This document shows, one piece after another, positions 17,760 through 27,293 of a stretch of 41,357 bases of DNA. Source of the stretch: Halomonas saccharevitans (GTDB lineage Bacteria > Pseudomonadota > Gammaproteobacteria > Pseudomonadales > Halomonadaceae). The stretch covers positions 1-41,357 of the forward strand of contig NZ_FPAQ01000030.1 of assembly GCF_900116405.1 (NCBI RefSeq), given 5' to 3'. A program made the position numbers and the translations under genes. The stretch's first letter is position 1. Every line of letters starts with the position of its first letter. The notes beneath the pieces were generated by a model. The model had not been told where the DNA came from and did no database searches. It was given only the letters and a program-made list of their open reading frames with translations.

Positions 17760-18392
17760 ATGACCAACACGACCTCCAAACCCCGTCGCGGCCGGCCCCC
17801 CAGGGTGCCCCGTGACGACCCGGATACCCGGGCGGCCCTGATTCGCAGCGGCACCGAGGTGCTGACCGAACAGGGCTTCACCGCCTCGGGCATCGACGGC
17901 ATCCTCAAGCGCGTCGGCGTCCCCAAGGGCTCGTTCTACTACTACTTCGACAGCAAGGAGGCGTTCGGGCGTGCCGTGATGGAGCACTACGGCGCCTACT
18001 TCGCGAGAAAGTTGGATCGCCATCTGCGGCACGCCGCGCGCTCGCCGCTTGCGCGCATCGAGGCCTTCGTCGCCGAGGCCCGCGACGGCATGGCCCGCCA
18101 CGACTTCCGCCGGGGCTGCCTGGTCGGCAACCTGGGCCAGGAGGCCGGCGGCCTGCCGGAAGGGTATTGCGAGTGGCTGCGGGCGACCCTCGATGACTGG
18201 CAGCGGCGCCTGGCGCGCTGCCTGAACGAGGCGAAGATGGCCGGCGAGCTCGCCGATTACGCCGACAGTGAGCGGCTCGCCGAGGCCTTCTGGATCGGCT
18301 GGGAGGGCGCGGTGATGCGCGCACGACTCGAGCGGCGTGCGCGTCCCCTGGAGGTCTTCATCACCACGTACATGGAGGGGCTTCCCCGCTAG
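17760..18392 (+). CDS. acuR: TetR-family regulator AcuR
   Basis: The 210-aa product has a TetR helix-turn-helix at about residues 25-70 ([22 protein letters not shown]), preceded by a basic N-terminal arm ([12 protein letters not shown]), and a TetR_C-type ligand domain after it. It lies directly upstream of acuI, as in the acuR-acuI operons that respond to acrylate from DMSP breakdown. No Shine-Dalgarno is visible before the ATG, in keeping with a leaderless transcript. A matching operator is found before both acuR and acuI, suggesting repression of both. Confidence 0.87.
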   Translation: MTNTTSKPRRGRPPRVPRDDPDTRAALIRSGTEVLTEQGFTASGIDGILKRVGVPKGSFYYYFDSKEAFGRAVMEHYGAYFARKLDRHLRHAARSPLARIEAFVAEARDGMARHDFRRGCLVGNLGQEAGGLPEGYCEWLRATLDDWQRRLARCLNEAKMAGELADYADSERLAEAFWIGWEGAVMRARLERRARPLEVFITTYMEGLPR

Positions 18393-18436
18393 GGGCGGCC
18401 CTTCATGCCACCCGCGTGGCATTTACATGCCATTCG

Positions 18437-18456
18437 ATAGACGCTCGGTCTATAAA
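18437..18456 (+). promoter_or_regulatory. acuI operator and -10 region
   Basis: The inverted repeat ATAGAC-GCTCG-GTCTAT (18437-18453) has the same arms as the acuR site. Its right arm overlaps TATAAA (18451-18456), a good -10 box. The acuI start follows 24 bp later. The -35 match is poor. Confidence 0.6.
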
Positions 18457-18480
18457 CTGTTCAACAAGACGAGGTGCACG

Positions 18481-19464
<984 letters not shown>

Positions 19465-19495
19465 GGGCGGTGCCTGGCGATCTCGGACGACCGAC

Positions 19496-19525
19496 AGGGG
19501 CACGCCGACGGCGTGCCCCTTTTTT
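19496..19525 (+). terminator. Rho-independent terminator after acuI
   Basis: An 11-bp stem AGGGGCACGCC/GGCGTGCCCCT with loop GAC is followed by a run of T to 19525. It is the clearest terminator in the window. Confidence 0.9.
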
Positions 19526-19592
19526 GCGTCCGGGCGCCGCACGCTTTTCTGATAGGCTTGCCGGAGTCATCGATCGTCGCCGAGGAGAGGGA

Positions 19593-20810
19593 ATGAGGGC
19601 CGCCAGTCGTCTGGAGAAACGCAACGTCGCCATCCTGGTCGCCAGCCAGACGCTCTACATGGTCGCGACGATCACCGTGATGACGCTGAGCGGGGTGGTG
19701 GGCCACCGGATCACGCCCGCGGCGGGGCTTGCGACGCTGCCCGTCGCCATGCTGATGATTGGCACCCTGCTCGCGACCCTGCCGGCTTCGCTCTACATGA
19801 AGCGGGTGGGGCGCCGGCGCGGTTTCATGGTCGGGGCGGCGCTCGGCGGCGCGCTCGGCGGGCTGGTGGCCTTCGCCGCCATCGCCCTCGAGCACTTCTG
19901 GCTGTTCTGTCTGGGCAACCTGCTGCTGGGTGGCTATCAGGGCTTTGCCATGTACTACCGCTTCGCCGCCGTCGACGTGACCCGCCCGGCCTTTCGCAGC
20001 CGGGCCATCTCCCTGGTGCTGGCCGGCGGAGTGGTGGCAGCCTTTCTCGGGCCCTGGAACGCCAGCCTGACCAATGACTGGATCGCCACGGTGCCGGATG
20101 GTGGGCCCTACCTGATGATTGCCGGCCTGGCGCTCGCGGCGATGCTGATACTCGGCGGCCTGCGCGTGCCGGCGAGCGGCGAGCCCGCCCCCGGCGAGTT
20201 CGCCCGTCCGATGGCCGAGATCGGCGCCCAGGCGCGCTTTTGGGTCGCGCTGGTCGCCGCGGCCACGGGCTACGCCATCATGGGGCTGGTGATGACCGCC
20301 ACGCCGCTCTCGATGCGCGCCCTGGGCTTCGAGATGGGGCAGGTGGCCATCGTCATGCAGTGGCACGTGCTCGGCATGTTCGCGCCCTCCTTCGTCACCG
20401 GGGATCTGATTGCTCGCTTCGGGGTCATCCGCATCCTGCTGGTGGGCACCGCGATACTGGCCGTCTCGAGCCTGCTGGCGGCTTCCGGCACTGGGCTTGT
20501 CCATTTCTGGGCGGCGCTGCTGATGCTCGGCGTCGGCTGGAATTTCCTGTTCATCGGTGGCAGCACGCTGCTCGCCAGCACCCACTCCGAGGCCGAGCGC
20601 GGTAAGGTTCAGGGCGTCAATGACCTGGTCATCTTCTCGCTGGTGGCGGCGGGTTCGCTGCTGTCGGGGAATCTGCTGCGGCAGCTCGGCTGGACCGGGC
20701 TCAACCTGGCGATGCTGGGGCCGATCGTGCTGGTGGCTGTGCTCATCGCCTGGTTCAAGCTCAACGAGGCGCGTGATCGTCCGGCGCAGCTCAGCGGCGA
20801 GCGGCGGTAA
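19593..20810 (+). CDS. MFS transporter
   Basis: The 405-aa product has about 12 hydrophobic helices. The loop after helix 2 carries a KRVGRRRGF motif typical of the major facilitator superfamily, and a large central loop (about residues 190-215) is seen. Helices are rich in Gly and Ala. The substrate is not recognisable. The start ATG 19593 follows GAGGAGAGG; the frame is open further upstream, but that stretch runs through the acuI terminator. Confidence 0.85.
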   Translation: MRAASRLEKRNVAILVASQTLYMVATITVMTLSGVVGHRITPAAGLATLPVAMLMIGTLLATLPASLYMKRVGRRRGFMVGAALGGALGGLVAFAAIALEHFWLFCLGNLLLGGYQGFAMYYRFAAVDVTRPAFRSRAISLVLAGGVVAAFLGPWNASLTNDWIATVPDGGPYLMIAGLALAAMLILGGLRVPASGEPAPGEFARPMAEIGAQARFWVALVAAATGYAIMGLVMTATPLSMRALGFEMGQVAIVMQWHVLGMFAPSFVTGDLIARFGVIRILLVGTAILAVSSLLAASGTGLVHFWAALLMLGVGWNFLFIGGSTLLASTHSEAERGKVQGVNDLVIFSLVAAGSLLSGNLLRQLGWTGLNLAMLGPIVLVAVLIAWFKLNEARDRPAQLSGERR

Positions 20811-20939
20811 ACAGGCGCGCATCGCGCAAGGGGCCCGTGGGCAAGGAGCTCTAGCGCTTGATTGGGAGGCGGGGCCGATTGGGATATGCTGATGGCGATG
20901 CCGAAGGCCTGGCAGATCACCTACCCCAGGGAGAGCCCT

Positions 20940-21380
20940 ATGTCGTTTCGTCCCCTTCTTGCCAGCCTGCTGCTGGCTACCCCGCTGCTGACCACTCCGC
21001 TCGTGGCCGCCGCCGCGGCCCCCAATATCGAGCCCGGCCAGTGGGAGTTCACCAGCACCACCTCGGTGGCCGGCGACCTGCCGATTCCCGACCAGGTTGA
21101 GACCAGCCAGGAGTGCATCGCCCAGGGCGACCTCGAAGACGAGGAGTTCAGCTTCATCGAGGAGGAGGAGGGCTGCGAGCTGCTCGACCACGAGGTCACG
21201 GTCGACGGCATGGACTATCGCATGGTGTGCCGGGCCGAGGGCGGCGAGGCCAGCATCGTTGGCCGCATGGACTTTCTCGGCGAGCGGGTCGAGGGCAACG
21301 TCGACATCCTGGTCGACTCCGCCGCGGGCGAGCTCAATATGACCACCGTCGTGGAAGGCCGGCGCCTCGGCGACTGCTGA
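20940..21380 (+). CDS. Exported DUF3617-family protein
   Basis: The 146-aa product has a signal peptide (MSFRPLLASLLLATPLLTTP, cleavage near residue 25). The domain opens PNIEPGQWEFTSTTSV, the typical DUF3617 beginning (G.WE.....). Three cysteines are internal (ECIAQGD, GCELLDH, MVCRAEG) and one is the final residue. It is acidic, as expected for an exported protein of a halophile. Its function is unknown. The start has GGGAGAG upstream. Confidence 0.8.
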   Translation: MSFRPLLASLLLATPLLTTPLVAAAAAPNIEPGQWEFTSTTSVAGDLPIPDQVETSQECIAQGDLEDEEFSFIEEEEGCELLDHEVTVDGMDYRMVCRAEGGEASIVGRMDFLGERVEGNVDILVDSAAGELNMTTVVEGRRLGDC

Positions 21381-21453
21381 TCCGCGCGCTCGCCCATCGC
21401 CACCTCCCGGCCACCGCGCCGATTCAACGACGTGACCCCTCGGCCGCGATCGG

Positions 21454-21474
21454 CGCCGCCTAGCCACGGCGGCG
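21454..21474. terminator. Possible bidirectional terminator between convergent genes
   Basis: A 7-bp stem CGCCGCC/GGCGGCG with a 7-base loop lies between the DUF3617 and RND genes. There is no T tract, so this is weak. Confidence 0.25.
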
Positions 21475-21485
21475 TCGACCGAGCG

Positions 21486-24400
21486 TCAGTGGCCGGCGGG
21501 TTCCTCGCCCATCTCGTCGGCCAGGCGCCGGGCGACATCGCCGGGCGCGCCGGTGCGCCGGGCCAGCAGGTCGTAGGCCACCGGCACCACGAACAGGGTG
21601 AACAGTGTGGCCGCGGCCAGGCCGCAGAGAATGACGGTGCCGATCACCAACCGGGTCTCGGCGCCGGCGCCGCTGGAGACGATCAGCGGCACGGCGCCCG
21701 CCATGGTGGTCACCGCCGTCATCACGATGGGCCGCAGGCGCGTCACTGAGGCTTCCACCAGGGCCTCATGGAAGGCCATGCCGCGATCGCGCAACTGGTT
21801 GGCGAACTCGACGATCAGGATGCCGTTCTTGGCCGCCAGCCCCACCAGCATGACCAGCCCCACCTGACTGTAGATGTTCAGCGACTGCCCGGTGAGGTAG
21901 AGCCCCAGCAGGGCGCCGCAGATCGCCAGCGGCACTGTGAGCATGATCACGAAGGGGTGCACGAAGCTCTCGAACTGCCCGGCCAGCACCAGGAAGACCA
22001 CCAGGACGCCCAGTCCCAGCAGGAAGGCGGTGGCGCCGCTGGCTTCCTGGTAGTCCCGCGAGGCGCCCTTGACGTCGGTCTGGGCCGCCGGCGGCAGGAT
22101 CTCGTCCACCGTGGTTTCCAGGTACTCGAGCGCCTCGCCCAGCGGATAGCCGTCCGCCAGGTTGGCCTCGATGGTGATCGCCCGGACCCGGTTGAAGCGG
22201 TTCAGCGTGCTGGGCCCGGCGAAGTCCGTGAGCGTCACCAGGCTCGCCAGGGGGATCAGCTCGCCCGAGCGGTCGGAGCGCACCCGGATGCTCTCCAGGG
22301 ACCTGGGGCTCGGCCGGGAACCGGGTGCTCCCTCGAGGATGACGTCATACTCCTGGCCGTCGTCCACGTACTGGGTCACGGTGCGCCCGCCCAGCAGGGT
22401 CTCCAGGGTGCGGCCGATCTCGGTGACCGTCACCCCCAGCGCGGCGGCGCGGGTGTAGTCGATGTCCACGCGCAGCTGCGGCTGATTCTCCTCGTAGTTG
22501 CTCTCAAGCCCCGTCAGGCGCGGGTTGTTCTCGCGCAGGTGGGCCAGCAGGGTGTCGCGCCACTCGGCCAGCTGCTCATAGGTGCCACCACCCAGCACGA
22601 ACTGCACCGGCTTCTCGACCCGCGACCCGAAGCCTTGTCGCATCACCGGGAAGGCCCGGATGCCGGGCAGGTCGGCGAGGCGGCCGCGGATCTCGTCCAT
22701 GATCGTCCAGGCCGAGCGGCGCTTTGCCCAGTCGGCGAGGGTGACGATGACGAAGCCGCTGTTGAAGTTCTCGATGTTGCCCCAGCCCCGCGGCGCGCGC
22801 ACCAGGATGCGCTCGACCTCGCCCTGCTCGGTGAGCGGCAGCAAGCGGGTCTCGATCTCGTCCATGTAGTCGAGCATGTAGTCGTAGGTCGCACCGGGCG
22901 GGCCGTTGACCAGCACGAAGAAGTTGCCGCGATCCTCCTTGGGGGTGTATTCGTTGGGCAGTTGCCCGTTGAGCCACACCGTGGCGCCGACGATGCCGAG
23001 AAACAGCGCCAGCACCAGCAGGCGAAGCCCCAGCACGCGCTCGAGCAGACGGCGATAGCCCCGGCGGGAACGGTCCAGGCCCCACTGCACGGCCCGCGCC
23101 AGGCGGCCCTCGTGCATGTCGGCCTTGAGGATCTTGGAGGCCATCATCGGCGTCAGAGTCAGCGCCAGCAGGCTGGAGATGACGACCGCGGCGGCCAGGG
23201 TGAGGGCGAATTCCGAGAATAGGCGCCCGATGTCGCCCTGCAGGAGGCTCAGCGGCACGAACACCGCCACCAGCACCAGCGTGGTGGCGATGACCGCGAA
23301 GGCGATCTGGCGGGTGCCGCGGAAGGCCGCCACCAGTGGTGTCTCGCCGAGCTCCTGCATGCGCCGGTGGATGTTTTCCAGCACCACGATGGCGTCATCG
23401 ACGATCAGGCCGATGGCCAGCACCAGGGCCAGCAGGGTCAGCAGGTTGATGGTGAAGCCCAACACCGCCAGCGCCGCGAAGGTACCGATCAGGGCGATGG
23501 GCACCGTCACGGCCGGAATCAGGGTGGTGCGCACGTTGCCGAGAAACAGGAAAATCGCCACCACCACCAGGCCCATGGCGATGAACAGTGTCTGTACCAC
23601 CTGGCCGATGGCGCCGGAGACGAACACCGACGAGTCGAAGTTCAGCGACAGCGACATGCCTTCGGGCAGGGTGCCCTGCAGGCGCGCCATCTCCGCCTTG
23701 GCGCCCTTGGAGATCTCCAGCACGTTGGCGGTAGACTGCTTCATCAGCCCCAGCCCGACCACGGGCACACCGTTACCGCGAAAGATGGTGCGCTCCTCCA
23801 CCGCGCCGATCTCGACTCGCGCCACGTCGCCCAGGCGGACCAGGTAGCCGTCGGCGCCCTCGTCGAGGGCCAGCTGGCGGAAATCCGCGGGGGTGGCAAA
23901 GTTTCTTGGCAGGCGCACGATGAACTGACGTGCCTCGGAGACCAGGGCGCCGCCGGGAAGCTCGACATTTTCCTCACGCAGGACGTCTTCGACGTCGCCC
24001 ACCGTCAGGCCGCGCGCCGCCAAAGCGTCAGCATCGAGCCAGACACGCATGGCGTATTCTCGGCCGCCCCCGACCCGCACCTGGGCCACGCCGGGCAGCA
24101 CCGAGAAGCGATCCACCAGATAGCGGTCGGCGTAGTCGGTCAGCTCGGCCACGTCGTAGCCCTCGCCGCTCAGCGAGAACCAGATCACCACTTCGGAGCT
24201 CGAATCGGCCTTCTGCACCTCGGGCGGATCGGCCTCCTCGGGCAGGTTGTCCCGGGCCCCGGAGATACGATCGCGAATGTCGTTGGCGGCCGCGTCGATG
24301 TCCAGGTTCAGGCTGAACTCCACGTTGATGCTGGAGCGGCCGTCGCGGCTGGAGGAGGAGATCACCTCGATGCCCGCCACCCCGGCGATGCGATCCTCCA

Positions 24401-24599
24401 GCACCTGGGTGACGCGGGTCTCCACGATGCTGGCCGAGGCGCCGGGGTAGCGGGTGTCGATGGAGACCACCGGCGGGTCGATGGCGGGGTACTCCTGGAG
24501 CGGCAGCCGCTCCAGCGCCAGCAGGCCGAAGGCGACGATCAGGGCGGCCATCACCACCGCCAGTACCGGGCGCTGGACGGACAGGTCGGAGAGGCGCAT
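21486..24599 (-). CDS. RND-family efflux transporter permease (HAE1 type)
   Basis: The 1037-aa product is full length for the family. It has 12 helices and two large periplasmic loops. The proton-relay region LALVLAIGLIVDDAIVVLENI in helix 4 carries the paired aspartates. The N-terminus MRLSDLSVQRPVLAVVMAAL is typical. It forms the inner-membrane pump of a tripartite exporter with the adaptor encoded just upstream, with start and stop overlapping by one base. No outer-membrane factor gene is nearby, so a shared TolC-like channel is likely. The substrate is unknown. Confidence 0.95.
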   Translation of the reverse strand: MRLSDLSVQRPVLAVVMAALIVAFGLLALERLPLQEYPAIDPPVVSIDTRYPGASASIVETRVTQVLEDRIAGVAGIEVISSSSRDGRSSINVEFSLNLDIDAAANDIRDRISGARDNLPEEADPPEVQKADSSSEVVIWFSLSGEGYDVAELTDYADRYLVDRFSVLPGVAQVRVGGGREYAMRVWLDADALAARGLTVGDVEDVLREENVELPGGALVSEARQFIVRLPRNFATPADFRQLALDEGADGYLVRLGDVARVEIGAVEERTIFRGNGVPVVGLGLMKQSTANVLEISKGAKAEMARLQGTLPEGMSLSLNFDSSVFVSGAIGQVVQTLFIAMGLVVVAIFLFLGNVRTTLIPAVTVPIALIGTFAALAVLGFTINLLTLLALVLAIGLIVDDAIVVLENIHRRMQELGETPLVAAFRGTRQIAFAVIATTLVLVAVFVPLSLLQGDIGRLFSEFALTLAAAVVISSLLALTLTPMMASKILKADMHEGRLARAVQWGLDRSRRGYRRLLERVLGLRLLVLALFLGIVGATVWLNGQLPNEYTPKEDRGNFFVLVNGPPGATYDYMLDYMDEIETRLLPLTEQGEVERILVRAPRGWGNIENFNSGFVIVTLADWAKRRSAWTIMDEIRGRLADLPGIRAFPVMRQGFGSRVEKPVQFVLGGGTYEQLAEWRDTLLAHLRENNPRLTGLESNYEENQPQLRVDIDYTRAAALGVTVTEIGRTLETLLGGRTVTQYVDDGQEYDVILEGAPGSRPSPRSLESIRVRSDRSGELIPLASLVTLTDFAGPSTLNRFNRVRAITIEANLADGYPLGEALEYLETTVDEILPPAAQTDVKGASRDYQEASGATAFLLGLGVLVVFLVLAGQFESFVHPFVIMLTVPLAICGALLGLYLTGQSLNIYSQVGLVMLVGLAAKNGILIVEFANQLRDRGMAFHEALVEASVTRLRPIVMTAVTTMAGAVPLIVSSGAGAETRLVIGTVILCGLAAATLFTLFVVPVAYDLLARRTGAPGDVARRLADEMGEEPAGH

Positions 24600-25693
24600 C
24601 AGCCGTTCACCTCGGCGGCGTCGCGGCTGCGACGCAGCAGCTGGGGCACGGTGGTGTCGCCGTCGAGGATGCCCAGCAGGCGAGTCGGCTGGCCATCGCG
24701 GACCCGCTCGGTGCCGTGGGCGACCACCAGGTCATCCTCGGCGAGCCCCTCGAGGATCTCCACCTCGCCCTCGCGACGCGCGCCGATGCGCACCTCCCGT
24801 TCCTCGACCCGGTAGGCCTCGCCGTCGCTCTGGAGGGTCAGCACGAACTGGCGCTGCCCCTGTGGCATCAGCGCCGCCTCGGGAATCACCAGCGCCTCTC
24901 GGGGCGAGCTCTCGAGTCTCACCTGCATGAGCATGCCGGGGCGCAGCGCGAGCGCTGGATTGGCGAGTTCGGCACGCACCCTGATGCTGCGGCTTATCGG
25001 GTCGATCCGCGTGCCGATGCTCGCCACCTCGCCGCGAAACGGGGTGTCGGGCAGGGCCGCACTGGTCGCGGTCAGCGTCAGGCCCGGCGCGATCTGAGCG
25101 AGGGCCCGCTCGGGCAGGGTGAAGTCGAGCTTCATGACCTCGAGCCGGTCCAAGGTGACGAGCTCGGTGCCGGGGGTCACCAGGGTGCCCACGCTGACGT
25201 TGCGAAAGCCCACGATGCCGCCGAAGGGCGCCTGGATGCGAGTGTCGGCAAGCCTGGCTTCCAGCGCCTGGATTTCCGCTTCGGCCTGGCGCAGGCGGGC
25301 CCGGGCGTCTTCCACGTCGGCCCGTGGCGCCAGGTTGCGGCTCTGCAGCTGGGCGAGCCGGCTGACGGCGTTGCGCCGCTCGTCGCGCAGCGCCTGGGCG
25401 ACCCGCAGGTCGGCGCGCTGCTCGTCATCGGCCAGGCGCACCAGCAGCTCGCCGGCCTCGACCCGCTCGCCGCCCTCGAAGGTCAACTCGGCGATGGTCT
25501 CGGTGACGGTGGCGGAGAGGGTCACGCTCTCGTCGGCGCGCAGGGTGCCCAACGCCTCCAGCGGGTCTGACCAGGCGGCGAGGCTGGCGCGGGCGGCGAT
25601 CACCGCGGTGGGCTGCTGGGCGATGACCAGCGGCGAGAGCACCAGCAGGGCCAGGCCGATCAGCAGGGTCAGGCGTGTTCGCGATGAGATCAT
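24599..25693 (-). CDS. RND efflux periplasmic adaptor (membrane fusion protein)
   Basis: The 364-aa product has an N-terminal signal or anchor (LTLLIGLALLVLSPLVI), no obvious lipobox, and the barrel-sandwich halves (LTFEGGERVEAGELLVRLADD and IQAPFGGIVGFRNVSVGTLV). A short coiled-coil hairpin (about 85-125) and the beta-barrel and membrane-proximal domains complete the fold. It links the RND pump to an outer-membrane channel. Its stop overlaps the permease start (TGATG). A 17-bp palindrome 133 bp upstream may be its operator. Confidence 0.93.
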   Translation of the reverse strand: MISSRTRLTLLIGLALLVLSPLVIAQQPTAVIAARASLAAWSDPLEALGTLRADESVTLSATVTETIAELTFEGGERVEAGELLVRLADDEQRADLRVAQALRDERRNAVSRLAQLQSRNLAPRADVEDARARLRQAEAEIQALEARLADTRIQAPFGGIVGFRNVSVGTLVTPGTELVTLDRLEVMKLDFTLPERALAQIAPGLTLTATSAALPDTPFRGEVASIGTRIDPISRSIRVRAELANPALALRPGMLMQVRLESSPREALVIPEAALMPQGQRQFVLTLQSDGEAYRVEEREVRIGARREGEVEILEGLAEDDLVVAHGTERVRDGQPTRLLGILDGDTTVPQLLRRSRDAAEVNG

Positions 25694-25825
25694 GGCGGGC
25701 TTCTTGTCGATGGTCGATGAGCGGGTACCCGTTCCGTCGGGCCCGTAGCAGCTTGGAATTCGGCTGTGGCAGAGTGTGACAGCACAGTGTGGAAGAAATG
25801 CACAGGTGGTTTGCTGTCATCCCAA

Positions 25826-25842
25826 TGTACAATTCTTGTACA
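25826..25842. promoter_or_regulatory. 17-bp palindromic operator candidate
   Basis: The perfect inverted repeat TGTACAA-TTC-TTGTACA lies in the 239-bp gap between the RND adaptor (minus) and the flavoprotein gene (plus). No cognate regulator is encoded nearby. The rest of the gap shows no gene. Confidence 0.55.
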
Positions 25843-25932
25843 GAAATAACCACTCTCCGACGGTGCTCGGCGTCGAACCGGCGGACTGCTAGAATGCGCG
25901 GCCCGACTCGATGCCTGCAGGAGACCCTGGCC

Positions 25933-27108
25933 GTGACGTATGACGTGGTAGTGATCGGCGCCGGCGCCGCCGGCCTGATGTGCGCGCTGACTGCCGGCTA
26001 TGCCGGGCGGCGCGTGCTGGTGGTGGATCATGCCAACAAGGCCGGCAAGAAGATCCTGATGTCCGGCGGGGGACGCTGTAACTTCACCAACCTGGCCTCC
26101 AGCCCGGCCAACTTCTATTCGGACAACCCGGCCTTCTGCATCTCGGCCCTCAAGCGCTACCGGCCCGAGCACTTCGTCGAGCTGGTGGACCGCCACGGCG
26201 TGGAGTACGTGGAGAAGGCCCCGGGCCAGCTGTTCTGCGCCGACTCCGCGAAGGAGATCCTGCGCGTGCTGCTGACCGAGTGCGACTGGGCGGGGGTCGA
26301 GATTCGCCTCAAGACCTCGATCGAGGCCGTGGAGCGCGCCGGGGAGGGCATGCGGCTGACCACCTCGGCGGGGCGCATCGACGCCGGCGCCGTGGTGGTG
26401 GCGAGCGGTGGGCTCTCCATCCCGACCATGGGCGCCAGCGGGTTCGGCTATGATCTCGCCCGGCAGTTCGGCCTCGCGGTCACCGAGACCCGGGCCGCCC
26501 TGGTGCCCTTCACCCTGACCTCGCAGTGGAAGGCGCGGGCCGAGGCCCTAGCCGGGGTCAGCGTCGAGGTGGCGGTGAGCTGTCGCGGTCGTCGCTACCG
26601 CGAACCGATGCTCTTCACCCATCGCGGCCTGTCGGGCCCCGCCATGCTGCAGATCTCCAGCGTCTGGCAGCCGGGCGATACCCTCTCCATCGACCTGCTG
26701 CCCGGTATCGATGCCTTCGAGGCCTTGGCCTCGGCGCGCCGTGAGACACCCAGGCGCCGCCTCTCGACCTGGCTTGGCGAGCGGCTGCCGAAGCGGCTCG
26801 CCCAGGCGCTGGTGGAGTGGCATGGCGATGACGGGGTGCTGGCCGAATATTCCAATGATCGTCTGGTGGCCTGGGCAGAGCGGCTCGGCGACTGGCGGGT
26901 CAAGCCGTCCGGCACCGAGGGCTGGCGCACCGCGGAGGTGACGATGGGCGGAATCGACACGCGGTCGATCTCGTCGAAGCACTTCGCGGTCACGGGGCTG
27001 CCCCAGCTGCGTTTCATCGGCGAAGTGCTGGATGTGACCGGCGAGCTCGGCGGCCACAACTTCCAGTGGGCCTGGGCATCCGGCGTGGCCTGCGGTATGG
27101 CGCTGTAG
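25933..27108 (+). CDS. YhiN/HI0933-family FAD-dependent oxidoreductase
   Basis: The 391-aa flavoprotein starts at GTG 25933 with AGGAG upstream, which places the Rossmann motif VVIGAGAAGLMCA at residue 6. Family marks include KAGKKILMSGGGRCNFTN, APGQLFCADSAKEIL, VVASGGLSIPTMGASGFGYD, TMGGIDT and the C-terminal GHNFQWAWASG. Members are widespread and largely uncharacterised flavoproteins. The frame is open further upstream, but that region holds the operator palindrome and lacks a ribosome site. Confidence 0.9.
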   Translation: MTYDVVVIGAGAAGLMCALTAGYAGRRVLVVDHANKAGKKILMSGGGRCNFTNLASSPANFYSDNPAFCISALKRYRPEHFVELVDRHGVEYVEKAPGQLFCADSAKEILRVLLTECDWAGVEIRLKTSIEAVERAGEGMRLTTSAGRIDAGAVVVASGGLSIPTMGASGFGYDLARQFGLAVTETRAALVPFTLTSQWKARAEALAGVSVEVAVSCRGRRYREPMLFTHRGLSGPAMLQISSVWQPGDTLSIDLLPGIDAFEALASARRETPRRRLSTWLGERLPKRLAQALVEWHGDDGVLAEYSNDRLVAWAERLGDWRVKPSGTEGWRTAEVTMGGIDTRSISSKHFAVTGLPQLRFIGEVLDVTGELGGHNFQWAWASGVACGMAL

Positions 27109-27293
27109 CGGTTTTCCTTCCTGGCACAACCGTTCACGGAAAGCCTGGCGTCGGACGCCGTCGCCACGAAACAGCGGGGCTGGCAAATACCCGGGGAGTC
27201 GCCGTCCCGGGTTCGCCTCAGGTGACCGTTAACCTGGCTCAGGGGCTCCCTCGCGCGTTTGACATGTCTCGAGGGAGGATTGACAGTGGATGA

